Assembly (NCBI GenBank): GCA_024276655.1
Contig: JAJRWU010000035.1
Coordinates: 1-32,479, forward strand
Direction: 5' to 3'
DNA length: 32,479 bases
DNA from: Planctomycetota bacterium
GTDB lineage: Bacteria > Planctomycetota > Planctomycetia > Pirellulales > Pirellulaceae
Shown: one piece after another, positions 17,376-24,826 of the stretch
Layout: the number at the start of each line of letters is the position of its first letter
Position numbering within the stretch: the stretch's first letter is position 1
Program-made: the position numbers and the translations under genes
The notes under the pieces: generated by a model
The model's database searches: none
The model's input: the letters and a program-made list of their open reading frames with translations, nothing else
What the model was told of the DNA's origin: nothing

Positions 17376-17846
17376 GGTTCTTCACCGGTTTTAGTGGCTG
17401 TTTCCGTTCGCTTCCCATGGATGACGCGTGTTGTTGAGAACAAGGTGGATTGGCGTCGCGGAAACCCTCCGCTCAAGCTCGACAAAAGGGGCCCGCCCCT
17501 ACCGCCTTCTCTTTCGCACCGACCCCATGGAACGCGGGGCGAGGGCCGATGCGACAGCGAAGGCGAAAGGGGCTCGCGGGAGCCCCGTTTCAAAAGAAGA
17601 CTGAAATCACAGCCTCCCCAAGCGATTTGGTTGATGTTTCTCCGGCGTTGTACGACCTTGTTTTTATGTCCCACAAAGTTTTGCCGAGCCCCTTCGTCTT
17701 CGCCGTCACGTCGGTCCTGCGCCCCGCACTTGAGGGCCGGTGTGATGGCGAAGACGACAGGGGCGTCCCCCCTTTGTCGAGCCCGAACGGAGGGGGGCAT
17801 GAGGTGCCCACATTCAGGACCGGGCCACTAAAATCGGTGAAGAACC
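17376..17846. mobile_element. Fold-back MITE-like element with 23-bp TIRs and near-perfect 8-bp target duplication
   Basis: The ends are GGTTCTTCACCGGTTTTAGT (17376 on) and the reverse complement at 17824-17846, matching over 23 bp with one mismatch. The flanking octamers are TCATGAAG (17368-17375) and TCGTGAAG (17847-17854), 7 of 8 identical, consistent with a target duplication. The inverted repetition continues inward: GCTCGACAAA, the CCGCCTTCTCTTTCGC-type block and the GCGGGGCG...AAGGGGCTCG block all recur reverse-complemented on the other side. The whole element is thus an imperfect hairpin with a central ~100 nt unpaired part (about 17590-17690). No transposase frame is present. The 8-bp duplication would fit mobilisation by an ISL3-like transposase, but that is inference. 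A truncated relative lies at 14473-14525. Confidence 0.75.
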
Positions 17847-17954
17847 TCGTGAAGCAATCTGTTACACGCCCCACGCCTACTTTTGGGCTGGCGCTGCTTG
17901 TCACGGACCGTTCTCACAACGCGGGGCGAGATCACTGCGACATCGGCATGTGGT

Positions 17955-18242
17955 CTATTTATCATCATATGAATCGCGCACGGTTCTCAACAGCGTTCTG
18001 CCCTGAGCCGCTTCTCCGTCGCCGGCAAGGACGTCAACATCGAACCCTGGATAGTAACGCCTGAACCGTTGATTTATCCATTGTGCGACCGTCATGTTCT
18101 TCTTGGCCGCACGCTCCAAGTGAGTGTATGATGGGAGGCCTTGGCGATCTCCCCGTACGTCGCGACCGTCTTCGTAACGGATCGTGACCTCGAAGCCCTC
18201 CAAGTCCCAGATTTGCGTTTCGACTCGCTTGACCTTAGGCAT
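17955..18242 (-). CDS. Hypothetical 95-residue protein
   Basis: I do not recognise a domain. The protein starts MPKVKRVETQIWDLEGFEV and continues with a charged, basic body (GLPSYTHLERAAKKNMTVAQ, then a RFRRYYPGFDVDVL segment). It has no signal peptide or membrane helix. ATG at 18242 is preferred because AGGGG lies about 7 nt upstream; an in-frame ATG 17 codons earlier has no such site and gives an unlikely N-terminus. It stands alone between the MITE and uppS, on the strand opposite to both neighbouring genes. The composition looks like a real protein, and the lack of interruptions supports that, but no function can be offered. Confidence 0.6.
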   Translation of the reverse strand: MPKVKRVETQIWDLEGFEVTIRYEDGRDVRGDRQGLPSYTHLERAAKKNMTVAQWINQRFRRYYPGFDVDVLAGDGEAAQGRTLLRTVRDSYDDK

Positions 18243-18705
18243 TTCAACCCCTGTTGATTCATTTTTTGGACGCCTATCGTCTGACACTCTCAATCGAATA
18301 GATTGAGCGTACCAGATGCGGAAAACATGTCAAACTTTTGTCACGACGTGAGTTGCAGCGAATTTCGTTGCGCGAATGGACCGAGCAATTCTCGCGAGGC
18401 GGAAACAATATTGCCCTTGGCTACTTTGGGAACGCCGCTATTGTTTGCACCACGAAAAGCGCGAAAAAAAAGGCGATTCGGGGCGGCTCTCGGTTGGAAC
18501 TCGGGTTGCGGCTTGTGCCGTTGCCGGGGGCCCTATATATAAGTGTGGAAGGGGGCGGGCGGCGAGAGTGATCGATTCGGCCGCGCTTTACCATGCTCGG
18601 CCGGCCTGAATTTTCGTTTTGCTCCTGTAATATGTGCGGATATCTCTTTTTTGCCGTGTGGCGTAGATAACAACCACCCAGGCAATCCAACAAAAGTAAA
18701 GAATC
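18243..18705. other. 463-nt gap upstream of uppS: no gene seen
   Basis: The gap contains a perfect 7-bp inverted repeat CTCAATC-GAATA-GATTGAG at 18289-18307, near the start of the minus-strand small gene, and a candidate promoter at 18513-18541. Open frames in it lack ribosome sites and protein-like composition. A short AACAATA...TATTGTT inverted pair around 18405-18443 is noted without interpretation. Confidence 0.5.
18513..18541 (+). promoter_or_regulatory. Candidate promoter for uppS-cdsA
   Basis: TTGTGC (18513-18518) is followed after 17 nt by TATATA (18536-18541) in an otherwise GC-rich region. This resembles a sigma-70-type -35/-10 pair. It would leave a leader of about 155 nt before the GTG start of uppS. 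Planctomycete promoters are poorly defined, so confidence is low. Confidence 0.35.
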
Positions 18706-19455
18706 GTGACGGAATCGGATCTAGCCGACGAAGCGTTATTGTCGTTGCCGGCCGAACGGCGGCCGCGTCATATCGCGATCATCATGGACGGCAACGGCCG
18801 CTGGGCGCGGCGCCAAGGCCTGCCGCGCATCGAGGGCCATCGTCGAGGCGTGAGCAGCGTGCGCAATACGGTCGAAGAATGTGCGCGGCTCGATATCGAA
18901 CAACTCACGTTATACTGTTTGTCGAGCGAAAACTGGAAACGGCCGCAAATCGAGCTTGATTTTTTGATGCACCTGCTCGAACAGTACATGATCGAGGAGC
19001 GGGCCACGATCATGCGGCAGAATATTCGCGTGAGCATCATTGGCCGCCGCGACGGCATTCCAAAAGCGGTGTTTTCGGAAATGGAAAAGACGGTCGACTT
19101 GAGCGCCAACAACACGGGAACCCGGCTCTGTCTGGCGATCAATTACGGTGCTCGCGGAGAAATTGTCGACGCTGTCAAGAATATCGTCGCCGAAGCCCTG
19201 GCCGGCGAGATTGATCCCAACGAACTCGACGCCGACGCCATCTCGGCCCATTTGTATACCGCCGGAATGCCCGACCCCGATCTGCTCATTCGCACGGCCG
19301 GCGAAATGAGAATCAGCAATTTTCTGCTCTGGCAGATCAGCTACGCCGAGCTCTGGATCACCCAAAAATGTTGGCCAGAATTTCAGACGTCCGACTTACA
19401 CCAAGCCATTCAAGACTTCGCCAAACGCGACCGACGTTTTGGCGGACTCACCTAG
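18706..19455 (+). CDS. uppS: Isoprenyl transferase (undecaprenyl diphosphate synthase)
   Basis: The 249-residue protein is a cis-prenyltransferase that extends farnesyl diphosphate with isopentenyl diphosphate to make the C55 carrier lipid for envelope polymers. The family motifs are complete: HIAIIMDGNGRWA with catalytic Asp28, GHRRGVSSVR, LYCLSSENWKRP, AINYGARGEIVDA and DLLIRTAGEMRISNFLLWQ, with Ala where most relatives have Ser. The length is normal. It starts at GTG with a poor ribosome site; no better start lies nearby and the conserved part begins 20 residues later. Its last 17 nt overlap the start of cdsA, indicating coupled translation of two lipid-pathway enzymes, as in many bacteria. 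Confidence 0.95.
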   Translation: MTESDLADEALLSLPAERRPRHIAIIMDGNGRWARRQGLPRIEGHRRGVSSVRNTVEECARLDIEQLTLYCLSSENWKRPQIELDFLMHLLEQYMIEERATIMRQNIRVSIIGRRDGIPKAVFSEMEKTVDLSANNTGTRLCLAINYGARGEIVDAVKNIVAEALAGEIDPNELDADAISAHLYTAGMPDPDLLIRTAGEMRISNFLLWQISYAELWITQKCWPEFQTSDLHQAIQDFAKRDRRFGGLT

Positions 19456-20371
19456 GAACCTTGCCTTGCTGCGCTGGCGTCTGATATCGGCGGCGGTTAT
19501 TGTCGTCGTTCTGGCGGGGTTGGCGTATGTCGACTTCTTCCATAGCGGCGCCGCGACGGGCGTGTGGTTATTGGCGTTGGGGTTGCTCGCCTGCGTTATG
19601 AGCACCCGCGAACTGCTCGATATGTTCGCCGAGCGGAATCTACTTTTGCCTCGGCGGCTGTTGATCGCGAGCAACGTGGCCATTGTGCTCACGGCGAGCA
19701 TACCGGTTTGGGGCAAGTTGATTCCAAACTTTCCACTGCCTCGCACCGACGCTGAAGTGTTGGCCCTGACCATGTTCGCGCTGGCGGCCGCGATGTTGCT
19801 GGCGTTTGTCGTCGAGATGTGGCGTTTCGAGCAGCCCGGCGAGGCCACGGCGCGCGTCGGCTTGGCGGCGTTCACGCTGCTCTACGCGGGCTTGGCGTTT
19901 GTGTTTGTCGTGCTGCTGCGCACGTTTCAGTCGAACGAAGTCGGCATGGCGGCGCTGTTGTCGATGATTGTGGTGGTCAAAATGTCAGACATCGGCGCCT
20001 ACACGTTCGGCCGCTTGTTCGGCCGCCACAAAATGGCGCCGAAGCTGAGTCCTGGAAAAACGTGGGAGGGAGCCGCCGGCGGACTGGCCACCGCTTGCGT
20101 GGCCTCGTGGCTCGTTTTTGAATACCTCACGCCCAGCCTGACCGGCCAAGCGGCCGAAGTTCCGCTGCTGAGTCGGCTCTGCTTCGGCCTCTTGATCGCC
20201 GCCGCCGGCATGTTGGGCGACTTGGCGGAATCGTTAATCAAACGAGACATGCACTGCAAAGACTCCAGCCGTTGGCTGCCGGGTCTGGGCGGCGTACTCG
20301 ATATTCTCGACTCCCTGCTGGCGGCCGCGCCCTGGGCCTACCTTTGTTGGGCGACAGGTCTGGTGCGTTGA
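19439..20371 (+). CDS. cdsA: Phosphatidate cytidylyltransferase
   Basis: The 310-residue integral membrane protein has about eight hydrophobic segments. The C-terminal CdsA signature region includes KMSDIGAYTFGRLFGRHKMA, LSPGKTWEGAAGG, and SLIKRDMHCKDSSRWLPGLG followed by GVLDILDSLL. It makes CDP-diacylglycerol from phosphatidic acid and CTP, the branch point for phospholipids. In the signature, the usual PGHGG...DR positions read PGLGG...DI; I believe this variant is common in planctomycetes, but that is from memory. The TTG start at 19439 overlaps uppS by 17 nt. The dxr and rseP genes that often follow cdsA in bacteria are absent here; a palindromic terminator repeat follows instead. Confidence 0.92.
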   Translation: MADSPRNLALLRWRLISAAVIVVVLAGLAYVDFFHSGAATGVWLLALGLLACVMSTRELLDMFAERNLLLPRRLLIASNVAIVLTASIPVWGKLIPNFPLPRTDAEVLALTMFALAAAMLLAFVVEMWRFEQPGEATARVGLAAFTLLYAGLAFVFVVLLRTFQSNEVGMAALLSMIVVVKMSDIGAYTFGRLFGRHKMAPKLSPGKTWEGAAGGLATACVASWLVFEYLTPSLTGQAAEVPLLSRLCFGLLIAAAGMLGDLAESLIKRDMHCKDSSRWLPGLGGVLDILDSLLAAAPWAYLCWATGLVR

Positions 20372-20446
20372 ACAGCAGGTTCGACCAAGGGCCGTTCGGG
20401 CGATTAAGACCATTATTTTCGAACCTTCTCAAGCTGGTATCCGCTA

Positions 20447-20553
20447 CTAAGAAACAGTCCCGAAATTACATACCGAATTAAAAGCCCGGCATTTTGAAAA
20501 TGCCGGGCTTTTTTGAGCTACGGTCGGGAACTTATTTCGGGACTGTTCCTAAA
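20447..20553. repeat. Family 4 palindromic repeat with embedded terminator, copy 1
   Basis: The outer arms are CTAAGAAACAGTCCCGAAAT (left) and, reverse-complemented, TTTAGGAACAGTCCCGAAAT (right). Between them sits the AAAAGCCCGGCATTTT hairpin with a T run (20480-20514). It lies 76 nt past the cdsA stop and 70 nt past the stop of the opposing lipoprotein gene, so it is well placed to terminate both. A second full copy is at 22947-23052. Half-sites occur at 13399-13421 and 26333-26351. Confidence 0.8.
20480..20514. terminator. Bidirectional terminator between cdsA and the lipoprotein gene
   Basis: A perfect stem of 16 bp (AAAAGCCCGGCATTTT, one-base loop) is followed by T6 on the plus strand and preceded by an A run that gives a T run on the minus strand. 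It serves convergent genes. Confidence 0.8.
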
Positions 20554-20622
20554 TCCCCTGCCCTGAAAAGTTCTCTTCGGCGCCACATGGCTGCATTATT
20601 CCGCATGCGGCGCGGCGGCGTT

Positions 20623-21657
20623 TTATGGCAAACGGCGGAAGCCGCGATACTGAGGTGGTTGGAAGCGCGGCGGCTGACGATGCGGCGCCTGACGATGCAG
20701 CGGCTGAGCGTAAGAGGTCGGTTGCACATAGCCAACCGGCGGCGGCGATGTGGTTGGCGCATTCGGCGGCGCATTCGGCGGCGCGGTGGTTGGGGCGTTG
20801 GTCGGCGCATTCGGGTTGGCAAGATCCACCAGCGGATAGCCCGGAACATTGGGCATGGCCCAAAGCTGTTGGCCGGCGTCGGCGAGCTGATTGATCATAT
20901 ATTCTGCAACATCGACGGTGATCGCCAAGCCGGTCGGCGGCAGCTCCACCTCCACATGCAACGGCAGCGATGCATTCTGCGCGGCGTAATATCGATGTCG
21001 AGAAGCGCGGGCCGAAGCCAGCACTCGCCCGCCGGCGTCGAACAGGCGTTGCTCCACCACATAGCCAAAGGTTGCGTCGACCACCGTGACTTTCGACAAT
21101 TCGCCCCGGGGCGAGGCCAAGCGCGTTTTGATTTCCAGCCGTCCCTCTCCCGCAGGATACGGCCCTTCATGCACATCGCCGGGTTCAAACCGCGCCAGCC
21201 CCAAGGCTTCTATCAGCCAACTCGGCTCCACCGGCATCACATTTCGGACCGGGCTGCGCTCATATTCTTGGTGGCGGGCGAAATACATGACCGGCGGGTC
21301 GTTGTATTTCATCCAAAACCAAAACAGGTTGTCATTGCTGCCGATATCGAGTTCCTTGCCGGTAAAACTGGTGAGTTCCGCACTGAGGCGGAACCGGCGC
21401 GGGCGTTCCAAGGCGATGTCGGCTTGCAATTGCGGCAGACCTCGAACGGCGAGCGTCGCGCCTTGCGATTGCAACTGCCAAACGGCGTCGGTGTTGGCGT
21501 TCACCTTGGCAACCACTTGCTGCAAACTTGGCGGCTGGAGGAACGCCACCGGCGGCGGCATTTCCAATAACGCCGGCTTTCGCCACGCGCAGCCCGCGCC
21601 GCTCGCGATGAGCACCGCCGTGCAAGCAAATAGCATATTAATGGGGCGACGTTTCAA
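20623..21657 (-). CDS. Putative lipoprotein, LolA/outer-membrane-lipoprotein-sorting-like fold
   Basis: The 344-residue protein begins with a lipoprotein signal ending GAGC, with Cys23 as the lipidation site. The body has features of LolA/LolB-like or DUF4292-like domains: an amphipathic start (VVAKVNANTDAVWQLQSQGA), a run of alternating strands (LQADIALERPRRFRLSAELT, then SFTGKELDIGSNDNLFWFW) and later LEIKTRLASPRGELSKVTVV. This similarity is weak and judged by eye. The last ~75 residues are a Pro/Ala/Thr/Asn-rich tail with NAPTNAPTTAPPNAPPNAPT repeats, followed by a Gln/Pro/Arg-rich end, probably disordered. It is the last of three minus-strand genes and may lie in an operon with the next upstream gene, 23 nt away. 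Confidence 0.75.
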   Translation of the reverse strand: MKRRPINMLFACTAVLIASGAGCAWRKPALLEMPPPVAFLQPPSLQQVVAKVNANTDAVWQLQSQGATLAVRGLPQLQADIALERPRRFRLSAELTSFTGKELDIGSNDNLFWFWMKYNDPPVMYFARHQEYERSPVRNVMPVEPSWLIEALGLARFEPGDVHEGPYPAGEGRLEIKTRLASPRGELSKVTVVDATFGYVVEQRLFDAGGRVLASARASRHRYYAAQNASLPLHVEVELPPTGLAITVDVAEYMINQLADAGQQLWAMPNVPGYPLVDLANPNAPTNAPTTAPPNAPPNAPTTSPPPVGYVQPTSYAQPLHRQAPHRQPPRFQPPQYRGFRRLP

Positions 21658-21680
21658 TGCAGCATCCTTGCGAGAGCGCG

Positions 21681-22316
21681 TCAGTCGGGAGAGGCGTTTG
21701 TTTGAGGCGGGGATGTCTCGGAAGCGTTTTCAGCTTCATAGCTTTCAGTTTCGTTGCTTCCAGGCTTATTGTTTTCCGCATGGCTTTGGTCGGCATCTAT
21801 TTGATCGCCGAAGAGGAGCGCCGCAAGTTTGTTTTGAATCTCTTCGACGTTCGTCGGCTCGCGCGAAATCACTTGGTGTTCGGTTTCGTCGCGGGGGCAG
21901 AAAAGTGTCATCACCTCCTGGCCCTGTTCATCTTTTTCGGTTGCTTCCAGACGCAGGATGCGTCGGCGGATCATCAGCAACGTGAGCACGAACCGCAGAT
22001 CAAGCTGGTCGGGCGCATCAGGTAACTCATTGAAATAGTTCAAAATGACATCGTTGGGCGCCCAAGCGATGCGTTGCGATGTTGGCTCCGACGCTTTCGA
22101 TTTCCACCACCCGACCACATTCTCCGGCGGGCCTTTCCAAACGCTCTGGGCGTAATCGTTTCGCACCACTTCGCCGCTCTCTTGCGTGAGCACGGAGAAG
22201 TAGGTTTCGCCGAGTTTCAATTCGATTCCGCTTTCGGCGCAGCGGCGAGTGAAACGTTGTATATGAAAATCCAGCACGAAAGTTGGCTTTTCTGGAGCAA
22301 GCAGGCTTGGAAACAA
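21681..22316 (-). CDS. Hypothetical protein with ETYFSVL / GPPENVVGWWKSK motifs
   Basis: I cannot assign a function. The conserved-looking part begins about residue 14 with IQRFTRRCAESGIELKLGET, followed by YFSVLTQESGEVVRNDYAQS, GPPENVVGWWKSK, and a leucine-rich helix near the middle (LDLRFVLTLLMIRRRILRLE). The acidic, Asn/Ser/Glu-rich C-terminal 50 residues look disordered. I recall similar proteins in other planctomycetes, from memory only. No ATG begins the frame. A TTG at 22316 sits at the edge of a family 1 repeat, and a GTG at 22277 directly precedes the conserved part; the later start is at least as likely. It is probably co-transcribed with the downstream lipoprotein gene. Confidence 0.72.
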   Translation of the reverse strand: MFPSLLAPEKPTFVLDFHIQRFTRRCAESGIELKLGETYFSVLTQESGEVVRNDYAQSVWKGPPENVVGWWKSKASEPTSQRIAWAPNDVILNYFNELPDAPDQLDLRFVLTLLMIRRRILRLEATEKDEQGQEVMTLFCPRDETEHQVISREPTNVEEIQNKLAALLFGDQIDADQSHAENNKPGSNETESYEAENASETSPPQTNASPD

Positions 22317-22320
22317 GAAC

Positions 22321-22479
22321 GAGCCGCGAAGTACACTTCACACGGCTGGCAACAGCTCGTTTAACGGCAAGCCGAAGGCGACTGCGTTTTTCCGTCTTGC
22401 ACGAACGCATTGGCGCCAAACGCAGTCGCCTTCGGCTTGCCGTTAAACGAAAAACTCGCCATGTTCAACCGTGGGCGAG
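22321..22479 (+). repeat. Palindromic dispersed repeat, family 1, copy B
   Basis: Arms at 22357-22390 and 22417-22450 form a near-perfect inverted repeat (core GTTTAACGGCAAGCCGAAGG) around a ~26-nt loop. Loop and flanks match copy A (95-240) only after reverse complementation. The copy fills nearly all of the gap between two minus-strand genes and reaches the putative TTG start of the downstream one, so its arrival may have changed that gene's 5' end. Confidence 0.8.
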
Positions 22480-22504
22480 ATAGTACGCGAAACCCGGATA
22501 TAGC

Positions 22505-22732
22505 TCAATAGGCAGTGAAGAAACGCGCATCGTTGCCACCCTCGCCGATGCGCAACCGTATAGTACGAGCACACTTAGGGCAGGCGCCGCAATAGGCCGT
22601 TTGCTCCCGATTGCGGTAAATGCGGGCATAAACGCCGCAGCAAGCGAACTGAATCCCCACAAAACGAGCCGGTTCACGCTCCGCCGCCGGCGGATTAGGC
22701 TCGCTCGAAATATCGAGGCGGTCTTCGTGCAT
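22505..22732 (-). CDS. Small Cys-rich, probably zinc-binding protein
   Basis: The 75-residue protein has four Cys in a ribbon-like arrangement: FACCGVYARIY and TAYCGACPKC, then ARTIRLRIGEGGNDARFFTA. The first Cys pair is adjacent (CC) and the second group is C-x-x-C-x-x-C, which suggests a zinc ribbon. The N-terminal third is charged and Pro-rich, with no conserved look. I recall short planctomycete proteins with the same FVGIQF...CCGVY...RFF pattern, but this is memory, not a search. It lies upstream of the two other minus-strand genes, separated from them by a palindromic repeat. No strong ribosome site is seen before its ATG. Confidence 0.68.
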   Translation of the reverse strand: MHEDRLDISSEPNPPAAEREPARFVGIQFACCGVYARIYRNREQTAYCGACPKCARTIRLRIGEGGNDARFFTAY

Positions 22733-23041
22733 GATCGGAAATCGGGCTAGGAAAGCATGGAAAAGCGACTTCTCGGTTCAGAAGCCCGGCTTTTTCAAAA
22801 AGCCGGGCTTCTCAAACGCCAATGAAGACTGTGATTTTTTTTGGGGGGGTCGTCTATCTTGGAGCGTACCTCGATAAATCGGCCTAGTCCAGACGAATTG
22901 TCCGGGCTGAACGCGTAAAGCGTCGTTCGGGCTGGTGATCCCTTCGGCTTAGGAACCGTCCTGAATTTGCATGCCGAATTAAAAGCCCGGCATTTTCAAA
23001 ATGCCGGGCTTTTTTGAGCGACAGCCGGTAATTTATGAGGA
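22733..23041. other. 309-nt gap rich in hairpins: no gene
   Basis: The gap holds a terminator-like hairpin (22781-22812), an unusual T8G7 homopolymer junction at about 22835-22849, and the second full copy of the family 4 repeat (22947-23052), whose right arm reaches a few bases into the 3' end of the ThuA-like gene. No coding frame with a ribosome site is visible. Confidence 0.6.
22781..22812. terminator. Terminator-like hairpin
   Basis: GAAGCCCGGCTTTTT pairs with its complement around a one-base loop. The stem is a variant of the other GCCCGGC hairpins in the window, but no T run follows on the plus strand. It lies downstream of the minus-strand ThuA gene and upstream of the small Cys-rich gene. 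Confidence 0.55.
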
Positions 23042-23052
23042 CTATTCCTTAG
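22947..23052. repeat. Family 4 palindromic repeat with embedded terminator, copy 2
   Basis: The left arm is CTTAGGAACCGTCCTGAATT, the centre is the AAAGCCCGGCATTTT hairpin with T6 (22981-23015), and the right arm, reverse-complemented, is CGCTAAGGAATAGTCCTCAT. The layout and spacing equal those of copy 1 at 20447-20553. The right arm contains the stop codon region of the ThuA-like gene, whose last codons (ending HPAAKE) may derive from the repeat. Confidence 0.8.
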
Positions 23053-24826
23053 CGGCGGGATGTTCCTCGCCCAACGCGTGGGCTGTCCACAGTGCGGCGC
23101 GGCGGACAAGCCCCGCCACTTCGGGCGTTCGCAACGATTGCGCATCGTGCCCCAAGACGGTCTGAAAAACGCGCGCCGATTCATATTCATAAACAAACGC
23201 CATCGGCGCCCATTGGCCGATCACTTTCGATTTAGCGCGGGCCAGCACGCGTATCGGTAGGTCGCCTGCTTGACGAAAATAGAGTTCGTCGCGTGTTTCA
23301 AACGGCTTCATGCCGGCCGTGATAGGATGCACCGGATCGGCAATCTCGACGGTAAACAATCCGTAGCGGTCGTGCCCGCTCTTTCCCTGATGGTTCCACA
23401 CGCGGCGGCAGATTTTGCGGTACTCCGGCCAATCGGAATCACCCGCCTCGGGCAAGGAAAAATGAAAGGCGCCGTTGGAAAAGTGAATGAAACACACGCC
23501 GCCGCCGGCTCGCAGGTATTTGAGAAAGCCGGCTTTCGCGGCGTCGCTCAAACCGGGCGCCTTCCAGTTGCAATAGTTCACGATCAGCGTGTCGTATTTT
23601 GATATGCGCTCGGTGGCTAGGTCTTCTATATTCTCTGAGACGTCCGCTTCAATGCGCGGCTCGGCCGCTAGGGCGTCGAGAATGGCGGGGGTGGTTTTTT
23701 GCCACAGGTGGCCCGGGTATTGCGCTCCGGTGAGAATCAGCACGCGCACGGATGCCGTTTTCGGCGCTGCGGGTTTGGGCGTTACAGCCTTCGACGTTGT
23801 ATTGTTCGCCGCCGCCAACGCCGCGGTGATTTCCTCATGCGTATAAAAAGGCGCCTCGACGCCCTCGGCGGGGACGTCCGCCCCGGCGGTCCAGACGAGG
23901 GCGTTGAGCACGGTTTTTCGGAAGTCGGGATTCTTCCAGTTGACGTAGAAATGGCCCGCCGTGGTTCCGAAGCCTCTTCCGCCGCCGGCGCGTTGTTTGG
24001 CCCAAGCGACGACCCGCCCGTCGCGCGAACGTCCTGGCAAATCGGCCACCGACCAAATCGGCGCAAGCGATTTATCTTGAGGACGAAAGCGGATGTTGTA
24101 ATAGAACTCCTCCTTGATTTTGAACGGTTTCACGCCTCGCAGAACTTGGTGCTTCGGCGAACCGGGTTGCACTTCGGCCTCCAGCGTGGTGATCGCGGAG
24201 TACCACTTTCGCTTGCCGTTTTCCTCCCAATCGAAATAACCGCCGGTCCAATCCCAGCTTTCGTTGGCTCGGCTATCGGGACCGAACGTGGAAAAATGGA
24301 AGGTGATGAATCCACAACCTCGCTTGATCTGTCGGGCGATCAACTCCGTGCGAACGGCGCTGCGAAAATGCGGGGCCTCTTGGTATTTGTCGCCATCGCG
24401 GCCATCCGAAATGACCATGATCGTATCGGCGTCGTTCAAGGTGGATGCGTCTTGGGGCCAACCGTCGAGATGAAATTCGACGTCAAGCTGGTCAGCCACG
24501 TTGGAGTGTTCCAGCATCACTTTGAGCAGCTTGACCGACCACGGGTAATCGTGAATTCCATTTCCGACCGGTCCATGGCTTTTCACGCCCGCGATCAACA
24601 CCACCTTCTTTTTCTTGGGCGGCGCGGCTGTATCGGCGTCCGCCGCGTGGGCGGCGCTGGGTGGAAACAGCAGCAGAATCGCCGCCAGCAATATTGGCAT
24701 GACGAGGCCCGCGCGAGCCAATACTTGGCGTCGTCGGGCGAATACCATCGCAGCGCAGGTGACGATTTTTTTGATGGAAAACCGTAGGCTTGGCTGGGAA
24801 AAAACGTTGCTTGCTATTGGAATCAC
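23042..24826 (-). CDS. Exported protein with two tandem ThuA-like domains
   Basis: The 594-residue protein has a long N-region followed by a hydrophobic signal segment (about 40-62, ending AAHA). Two ThuA-like (class I glutamine amidotransferase-like fold) domains follow. The first is at about 72-315, with KKVVLIAGVKSHGPVGNGIH, MVISDGRDGDKYQ, CGFITFHFSTFGPD and VVAWAKQRAGGGRGFGTTAG. The second is at about 360-580, with RVLILTGAQYPGHLWQKTTP, DTLIVNYCNWKAPGLSDAAK, GGGVCFIHFSNGAFHF and HPITAGMKPFETRDELYFRQ. A Thr/Ala/Lys/Pro linker joins them. Such domains in planctomycetes are usually linked to sugar use; the reaction is unknown. The GTG start has GAGGG about 7 nt before it; an internal ATG 26 codons later would give a shorter signal peptide. 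Confidence 0.87.
   Translation of the reverse strand: MIPIASNVFSQPSLRFSIKKIVTCAAMVFARRRQVLARAGLVMPILLAAILLLFPPSAAHAADADTAAPPKKKKVVLIAGVKSHGPVGNGIHDYPWSVKLLKVMLEHSNVADQLDVEFHLDGWPQDASTLNDADTIMVISDGRDGDKYQEAPHFRSAVRTELIARQIKRGCGFITFHFSTFGPDSRANESWDWTGGYFDWEENGKRKWYSAITTLEAEVQPGSPKHQVLRGVKPFKIKEEFYYNIRFRPQDKSLAPIWSVADLPGRSRDGRVVAWAKQRAGGGRGFGTTAGHFYVNWKNPDFRKTVLNALVWTAGADVPAEGVEAPFYTHEEITAALAAANNTTSKAVTPKPAAPKTASVRVLILTGAQYPGHLWQKTTPAILDALAAEPRIEADVSENIEDLATERISKYDTLIVNYCNWKAPGLSDAAKAGFLKYLRAGGGVCFIHFSNGAFHFSLPEAGDSDWPEYRKICRRVWNHQGKSGHDRYGLFTVEIADPVHPITAGMKPFETRDELYFRQAGDLPIRVLARAKSKVIGQWAPMAFVYEYESARVFQTVLGHDAQSLRTPEVAGLVRRAALWTAHALGEEHPAAKE

Noticed and set aside
17315-18064. Several open frames inside and around the fold-back element
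   Set aside because: Frames on both strands follow from the inverted repetition. None resembles a transposase, and none has a ribosome site.
20494-21570. 358-aa plus-strand open frame
   Set aside because: It is opposite the lipoprotein gene, Arg/His-rich, and begins inside the terminator repeat.
23699-24787. 362-aa plus-strand open frame
   Set aside because: Shadow of the tandem ThuA gene, which has clear domains and a signal peptide on the other strand.
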